Source: Solea solea (taxonomy: Eukaryota > Chordata > Actinopteri > Pleuronectiformes > Soleidae). Taken from it: 64,000 nucleotides of DNA. The notes under the pieces were generated by a model, which saw nothing but the letters and a program-made list of their open reading frames with translations, made no database searches and had not been told where the DNA came from. Each line of letters starts with the position of its first letter. Positions within the stretch are counted from its first letter, which is position 1. The DNA is taken from positions 13,840,381 to 13,904,380 of the forward strand of contig NC_081136.1 of the NCBI RefSeq assembly GCF_958295425.1, read 5' to 3'. Shown piece after piece: positions 58,572 to 64,000 of the stretch. Made by a program: the position numbers and the translations under genes.

Positions 58572-59774
58572 ATTCAGCTGCCTTAAGAATAAAGCAGTTT
58601 GTCTCAAACTCGTCATCAGGCTGTTGACACAAGGTTTCATGCCCATGGCGCATGCGTGACGCTCACTCACTTGCGCTTTCCACACCACAATTTTTCGGAT
58701 TTAACCCGGTTGTTCACTCTGACCTGACCTTGCTCACAGCTGTCCTCCCGAGAGAAGCGAGAGGAGGACACGTCTTCCTCTCTCTCCTCCACTGTCACTG
58801 TCTCTTCCCGCTTCTCGTCCGGTTCGTCAGTCTCCTCCGCCCGCCCCGTTAAAGCTGGGGAATCCCGGTCCCTCTGTTCATCTGAGCAGCTGATCATGGA
58901 CCTTGGACCTGCAGAGGGACCAAAATAAATAAAACCTCACTTTTAATCAAACTGTCTTGACTCGTGTACACAAAATATAAAGGCGCTGTTAAACCCGCGG
59001 GGAATTACGCACATGCATTCACGGACTCTCCTTTTCTTTTCCATGTTTTAAACAAACAAACTTCTTCTTTTGTGGTTGAAACAGAGTGAGGGTTTTGTAT
59101 TGATGCCAAACACTGTCGCTCAGACTCATAATTGGGGCGTTTGAGTGCACGGACGCAGACGCAGTCCACTTGTGTCCCACTCGAATGCCAATGTGAGGAT
59201 ATAATAAATAAATAAATAAAAAATAAATAAAAATACTAACAGCTAAATCTGATCCACGTGGTCACTTTTACGCACGCGGCGAAATCGCTGCTCTGTTGTA
59301 ATTCTGACTGTGACGTCACGTAATTAATTATATCACGCGTGATCATTTTCTAACGGGCTGATCAGCTTTCACTTGTCACGACCCTGTTAAACGGCTGTTA
59401 ATCCCGTTGGTCCAATCCAACCAACGAGGTTATCTCCTACACAGACCAAAAAACAACAACAAACAAACCAAAAAACACTTGGTTTATTTCACACCATGTT
59501 TGAATGATCATCTGTTTACAACAAACACACAAGTCAGAACAGTTGGAGACTCACTTCTGGTGGCGCCGTGAACTGTGTCCGGCGATGTCTTCTTCCAGTT
59601 CAGCAAATGTACGTGTCCAGTTTCTTGTCGGGGACACATCGCCGGCCTGTGGACGGTAACTTTCCCCACAGCAGAAGCTCCTCCGTCCGAAGTTCTCAGC
59701 AAATTCTCAATGTAAAAAGACGAACCTCTCGACGGAGCTGCGAGCTTCGACGTCGGCTCTTTATCGTCCAGCAT
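57561..59774 (-). CDS. hmx1: HMX1 homeobox transcription factor, complete, 3 coding exons
   Basis: Join 59774-59555, 58908-58729, 58000-57561 on the - strand gives 279 residues. HMX1 is a nuclear homeodomain factor for eye, ear and cranial sensory neurons; loss in humans gives oculo-auricular syndrome (family knowledge). SSFYIENLL (18-26) is the HMX N-terminal motif and fits eh1. A Glu-rich stretch follows (about 95-120). The homeodomain is residues 141-200, with [30 protein letters not shown] and [12 protein letters not shown]. The region after it ([12 protein letters not shown]) and the end QMTGLV match mammalian HMX1 ends. The ATG at 59774 is the only ATG of the frame and directly precedes the conserved motif. 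Both introns are phase 1, GT-AG. The second sits six codons before the homeodomain, unlike hmx4. Confidence 0.92.
58075..58440 (-). repeat. Dispersed repeat family C in hmx1 intron 2
   Basis: Read on -, starts with GCAGTGCGTAATTTTTGATTTTAGCAGAC and ends near CACAGAGAATCATGTGGCACTGATAGACTTAATCAGC. Pieces of the same family are at 18310-18480, 19060-19225, 5930-6000 and 44520-44680. Confidence 0.65.
58474..58568. repeat. (AT)n microsatellite in hmx1 intron 2
   Basis: Ninety-five bases of alternating AT with regularly spaced AC interruptions, about 160 bases after the exon 2 donor. Confidence 0.97.
58729..58908 (-). CDS. hmx1: hmx1 coding exon 2 (acidic linker)
   Basis: Acceptor ctctgcag; encodes an acidic linker with [13 protein letters not shown]. 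The donor at 58728 (gtcagg) was chosen over the next gtcaga, five bases on, because only the first keeps the frame into exon 3. Confidence 0.82.
58909..59554 (-). other. hmx1: hmx1 intron 1 with CRE-like palindrome and paired homeodomain-type sites
   Basis: 646 bases. A perfect CRE (TGACGTCA, 59311-59318) is followed by TAATTAATTA (59321-59330) and the 12-base palindrome ATCACGCGTGAT (59332-59343). An AAAT repeat is at 59202-59234. Clustering suggests an intronic regulatory element; this is inference. Confidence 0.4.
59555..59774 (-). CDS. hmx1: hmx1 coding exon 1
   Basis: Encodes [10 protein letters not shown] and the FYIENLL motif, ending phase 1 at GAAGA before the HMX donor gtgagt. The frame continues upstream without ATG, supporting this start. 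Confidence 0.88.
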
Positions 59775-60240
59775 TTTGATCTGTTTTCTGTCGCCACGCT
59801 TCTTTTTTCCCCTCTCTCTTGAAAAAGAACAACGACAACCAACAAAAAAAAAAAACACTTCCAGATATAAAATGTTATAAAATCATTCCCGGGATTGACT
59901 TGTCCTATTCCCAGACCGCACTGTCTCCCCTGCAGCTCCGACACGATCCATAAATCCTCACATGTAAGACATCCAAAGTATATATTAAGGAAGGAATGAA
60001 GGAATTACTCCATGAACCAAACTGGAGCGTGTTTGTCTTCAGAGCGCGGAGTGCGAGTGTGAGAGCGCACAGACGCTGTTATTTAGGTCAATGTAGAGCA
60101 AAGATACACTGTTGTTCCTCGGGGCGCGAGATGGAGAGAGAGCTTCATGTAAAACGGCACAGTACCGCCTATTGGTTACATTTGTCCATGCACACTTTCT
60201 ATTTCTTCTCATTCGATGTTTGACCTATTCCTACATTTTT
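59775..60240 (-). promoter_or_regulatory. hmx1: hmx1 5' leader and probable promoter region
   Basis: A GC/CpG-richer segment upstream of the hmx1 ATG. TATATA at 59979-59984 could place transcription about 30 bases nearer the gene, giving a leader of about 180 bases. No experimental support. Confidence 0.3.
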
Positions 60241-62629
60241 CATTGAAAAACAAAAAATAAAAATGGCTTATTCTGACTGCATATGTTTTCCACTGTAAAA
60301 TAGAATACCCCTTATAAATGATGTAAAAATTATTTCTCATATTTAAATTGACTTATCAGTTGTCTGTACCAGCGCTGGCCCAAGCTTTTATGGGGCCCTA
60401 AGCTGATTTTCATTTTGGGGGCCCTGGCCACCACCTTGACTATCAAAACTACAAATGCACCACTATAAATTGGATTAATTGTAGTATGTTTTATTATTAT
60501 AAAATCACAAAAGTGGCCTAGTAGTAATTTTCACTTTCATATTCAAAGGGAAGCTGAAGTGTGGTGATATTGAACTTTAATTAAACAAGTCATTTTTTTT
60601 TTAAACATAGAACACATGTGCAAATCGAATATCTAAAGATATCTAGTTTTCTTTATGTTAAAAGTTTTTTTTTCTTCTATACACACCATTGGCCGAGATG
60701 CCGTTTAGTTTGCTGTGGTCAACGTTCATTCATAACTCGTATATGTAAGTTTTAGATTTAAAAGTCTTCACTAATACTGTAAACCTGAAACGACAGAACA
60801 GAGAGGTTTACAAACAAAGGAAGCAAAGAGTGAATTGAATGATGTTAATTCAACTGGCAAAACTGCAGTTACAGATGAGGAAAACATCTGAGGCTAATCT
60901 ATTTCAAACTGATGGAAACCTTGACGTAAATGAGCTAACTTTAATCTGGGAGTGTGTGGATGATTGACATGAGAGGAAATTATTAGTTTAAACAAATCAG
61001 TTTTCTCTGTTAAAACGATATGAATCGTCAAGTTGAGTCGATTTGTTTTTGAGTGTAGTTTGATAATTTAACTAAAATAAATGCCATTGTAAAAGGTTTG
61101 ATGACTTTATTTTCGTTGATTATTTGACATGTAAATATCAGTTACCTGCATGATGAAGCCTGTCAGTTGTAACTGAACAATGTCGGTTACACCTGACAGA
61201 AGTGAACAGTAAAAAGGTAAACATTTACGTTTGTTACCTTGTTTAAATATCCCTATACAGACATAATAATAATACTACTAAGTTTCATAAGAAGTTAAAT
61301 TAATAAAACAAAGTTGTGTTGTTTTTGCCACATTAAAAATAAATACTATGAAATTACAATATTTTCACTGCCATTCCAGTGTTTTTCACAGGCAAGTGAA
61401 AAACACTGAAAAAAGTTTCTCCTCCCACTTTTTCAGAAAATGTTGTTTTATTTTTATTTTTATATACCATAAAACTTTCCTGCGTCCACATATGAATATT
61501 AAAACACTCTTCTAGTACTTAAGTAATAGGTATCAAACTTATATTTGTGAACAGTGCACTTTGAAGCTCAAAGCCTCACTTTCACAAAACAAACGTACAA
61601 ATAATCTTAATGTGTCCCTAGATGGACTGACGTTCCACTGTAAAATGAGTTAATTAATACAGAAGCAAATCTGTGTGCAGTGGAGGGAAACAATGCATTT
61701 GGAGTGTTTATAGGATTTAAACTCCACTAAAAGCTTTCTTTCATCTATAGGTATTAACTTAAAAAAACCCAAAACAGGACATTCCAGGCTGCAGCAAATT
61801 CAACTCTTTCCTCTATTTTCCTGCAAAGGAAGAGGCTCCCAACACGACAGTCAATGAAATAGTGAGAAGTGTGATGTTAGAGGCTGTGTGCAACAGTGAT
61901 GGGAAGCAGAGAACAATGGTGTTTTTGTGCTCTCCAAAGAATTGCTCACTATTGTTCTTCACCGTGCCAATAAGTTGACTTTGCAAAAGCCTCTTTGCTG
62001 GTAATTCACTGTTTCAGCCTATTACTCTGGATTCTGGCAAATGAGTGCACTCATTTTTGCACACTTCCCCATGTTATAAACAAACGTGATATACAGTTTA
62101 AAATGTAGACTATGTTTACTCACAGAATAAAAGCACCTGTCTTTCTGGTTTAAGCCGCTGAAGTACAATTTGATCCCTGAAGCTGTTTGGTCATTTTAGT
62201 TTTCAGGTACTTTTAAATAAATGTCCACTCGTTGTTCATGTCCTCCTCCAAACGGTTTTATATTTAAACAAACATTTGGAGACCGCTTAAATAATTTAGA
62301 TGTTTCTATATAATCTACTGAGTCAATACTCTGCATATATAGCCTGTAGGCTGTCGTGTTTGAAAGTAACTTGAAATTCAGCACTTTCTGTCTTAAAATG
62401 TATCAGAGGCAATAATTCCTTCCAATGTTGTCATTATTAAATCCATACATATAGCAATTAAGAGAAGTTGTGATGTGTGTGTGTGTGTGTGTGCGCGTGC
62501 GTGTGTGTTTAAAAGATTTTTACATGTTGTGGTGTCAGTTTCACAGTAGAAATAATCTCATGCCAATTTGCCAACAGCAGCACCAACATTCCTTATAAGT
62601 AACAATATCATGAATTAAAAATCTGATAA
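60241..62629. other. Non-coding DNA upstream of hmx1
   Basis: AT-rich. A short GGGCCCT-flanked piece near 60370-60430 looks like a repeat fragment. No gene or clear site found. Confidence 0.5.
62474..62508. repeat. (GT)n microsatellite
   Basis: GT run with GC interruptions at the right end. Confidence 0.93.
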
Positions 62630-62878
62630 TAATATATACTTTATTAATCCCCTTAAGGAAATTATTTTTCTGCATTTGACCCATCCTAGAATTAGGAGCA
62701 GTGGGCTGCCACACTGAGTAGCACTCGGTGCAATGGGGGTTGGGTACCTTGCTCAGGGGTACCCCAGTCTTTTTGACCTGGTGGGGACTTGACCTGGCAA
62801 CCTTCCGGTTACGAGCCAAGTTCCCTTTCCACTTGGCCACGGGCTGCGCTACTGCGCTACAGGCTACCCCTTCTACTG
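62630..62878 (+). repeat. Teleost dispersed repeat, SINE-like
   Basis: Begins TATACTTTATTAATCCCC, contains CTGCATTTGACCCATCC and ends with a CAACCTTCCGGTTACGAG...GGCCACG block resembling a tRNA T-arm region. I recognise this as a common fish interspersed repeat; class uncertain. Confidence 0.7.
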
Positions 62879-64000
62879 TGATTCTAAGTGTAAATTGTGT
62901 TAATACACACTCTAATTGATGTTATTCTAAGATGTCATTATTATGAGAGTGGCATTAAATATATGTTGGCTGAATTTGATAAGTTAAAATTCTTTATTTA
63001 ACATTAGCTCTTGTAAAATTGTTCTTTTTTTCATATATATATATATATGAAGTTTTTGTCGACTGAATAAGCAGTAGATCATTTATTTATCTGATGACGA
63101 AATTTCCTGACGTCAGCTCACCTCTATCAAAACCACCATGAGATTAATTCAGATGGCATTCTAATCCAGTGTGATTATTCATTTGTCTTTCCATGGGGAG
63201 AATCCCGATATGCTGGGGAAACCTCATTATTTCAGGCTCTATAATGGGCCTCGTTGGTGATTCAAGCTGCTGAGGTCAAAGTCATGGCCCAGAATGCAAT
63301 AGTGTATATCAGGTCAGTGAGGTCCAGACTTCTTAGGTCGGCCTTAATGGAGGCAGTCGAGCAGAAGAGGCCCCTTCATGCCACACTGAACGTGGAGCAA
63401 TTGACCAGTTTTGGATTCTGCTGCAGCCACTGCTGTTTTATCCCACCCTCACTGTCTTTGTCGTTCTTAATCAAGGATGCTTAATTTATCGGGTGAGATT
63501 TTAAGTTTTCCACGGGCAGTTTGTGTCAGAGGTGTCAGCGTTGGACCCTGTGTGAAAACACACCTCCCTCGTCCTGCTGTCACTTATCAAAAGTGCTGCT
63601 CGATCTGCGTTCTCTACCTGCGCACAAACTCCAAAAAGAACACTCCAGATTAACAACCATCGAAACTGACACATACTTCTCCTGCTTAATCCCTATTAGC
63701 CCTCACCCCAGTGCACCCAGAGCACAATTCACTCGGACAAAGCAGAGGCATTCTGAGAGCTCTTTGGTTTATTGCAAAATCTTCGCACAAAAGCCTCTTA
63801 ACAAACACTGCCTTTTATTTTCTTTTTTTAAAGCTTTGTTACATTCAAATTTGTCTTTCAAGCCTTGTGCAAAAACACGTTCAGATCTTGACCGGAATAA
63901 ACTGTTAATGCCTGTTTGTTTAACCCTTGAACGGCAAATTAACCCCTGTTAGAGCCAGCTTGTCAGTCCAGTACAAAGGGAAGAAAAAGCTTGATATTTT
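62879..64000. other. Non-coding DNA at window end; unique segment 63090-63480
   Basis: 63090-63480 is of even composition, free of obvious repeats, and could be a conserved non-coding element. Near 63925 a TTAACCCTTGAACGGC sequence resembles the ends of the TTAA-bounded elements at the start of the window. No gene seen. Confidence 0.35.

Larger units (their letters stand above)
58001..58728 (-). other. hmx1: hmx1 intron 2, carrying a dispersed repeat and an AT microsatellite
   Basis: 728 bases, with the dispersed element at 58075-58440 and (AT)n at 58474-58568. No other feature seen. Confidence 0.75.

Noticed and set aside
58073..58653. Tyr/Ile-rich open frames on both strands
   Set aside because: They arise from the AT microsatellite and adjoining repeat in hmx1 intron 2.

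Overview
This window is vertebrate nuclear DNA, most likely from a spiny-rayed (percomorph) teleost. The genes have introns with GT-AG borders, there are no bacterial-type operons, and the spaces between genes carry several dispersed repeat families of the kind common in fish genomes, plus many short microsatellites. The species cannot be told from the sequence.

Four protein-coding genes can be reconstructed exon by exon, and all four are intact. (1) gpr78, + strand, three coding exons between 9849 and 12914: a 340-residue orphan G-protein-coupled receptor of the GPR26/GPR78 pair. (2) cpz, + strand, eleven coding exons between 17268 and 26118: carboxypeptidase Z, 669 residues, with signal peptide, Frizzled-type cysteine-rich domain, M14 metallocarboxypeptidase domain and transthyretin-like domain. 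(3) hmx4 (SOHo-type), - strand, two coding exons between 55942 and 54560: a 257-residue NKL-class homeodomain protein with a run of 13 glutamines. (4) hmx1, - strand, three coding exons between 59774 and 57561: a 279-residue HMX homeodomain protein.

From memory, the order gpr78 - cpz - hmx matches human 4p16.1 (GPR78, CPZ, HMX1), and the second human copy of the block is 10q26 (GPR26, CPXM2, HMX2/HMX3). This context, together with the Frizzled domain of cpz, decides gpr78 over gpr26 and hmx1/hmx4 over hmx2/hmx3. hmx4 beside hmx1 is the arrangement kept in fish.

Layout: 1-9.5 kb is non-coding, with two inverted copies of a TTAA-bounded element. 9.5-12.9 kb is gpr78, with a purine-rich stretch just after its stop. 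13-16.7 kb is non-coding. 16.7-26.2 kb is the cpz promoter and gene. 26.2-54 kb is a gene desert of about 28 kb, holding transposon remnants (Tc1/mariner-like pieces, fold-back elements, SINE-like pieces) and unique stretches that may be enhancers for the two hmx genes. 54-60.2 kb is the hmx4-hmx1 pair, transcribed in the same direction. 60.2-64 kb is non-coding.

No RNA gene, CRISPR array, virus-derived gene or intact transposase was recognised. I did not find an undescribed biological system. The best leads are small: a well-initiated upstream ORF ending three bases before the gpr78 start, a 30-bp in-frame micro-exon in cpz, a tandem duplication of the hmx1 3' end including its stop codon, a degenerate tandem array in the hmx4 intron, an extra hmx1 intron, and the polyglutamine tract in hmx4.
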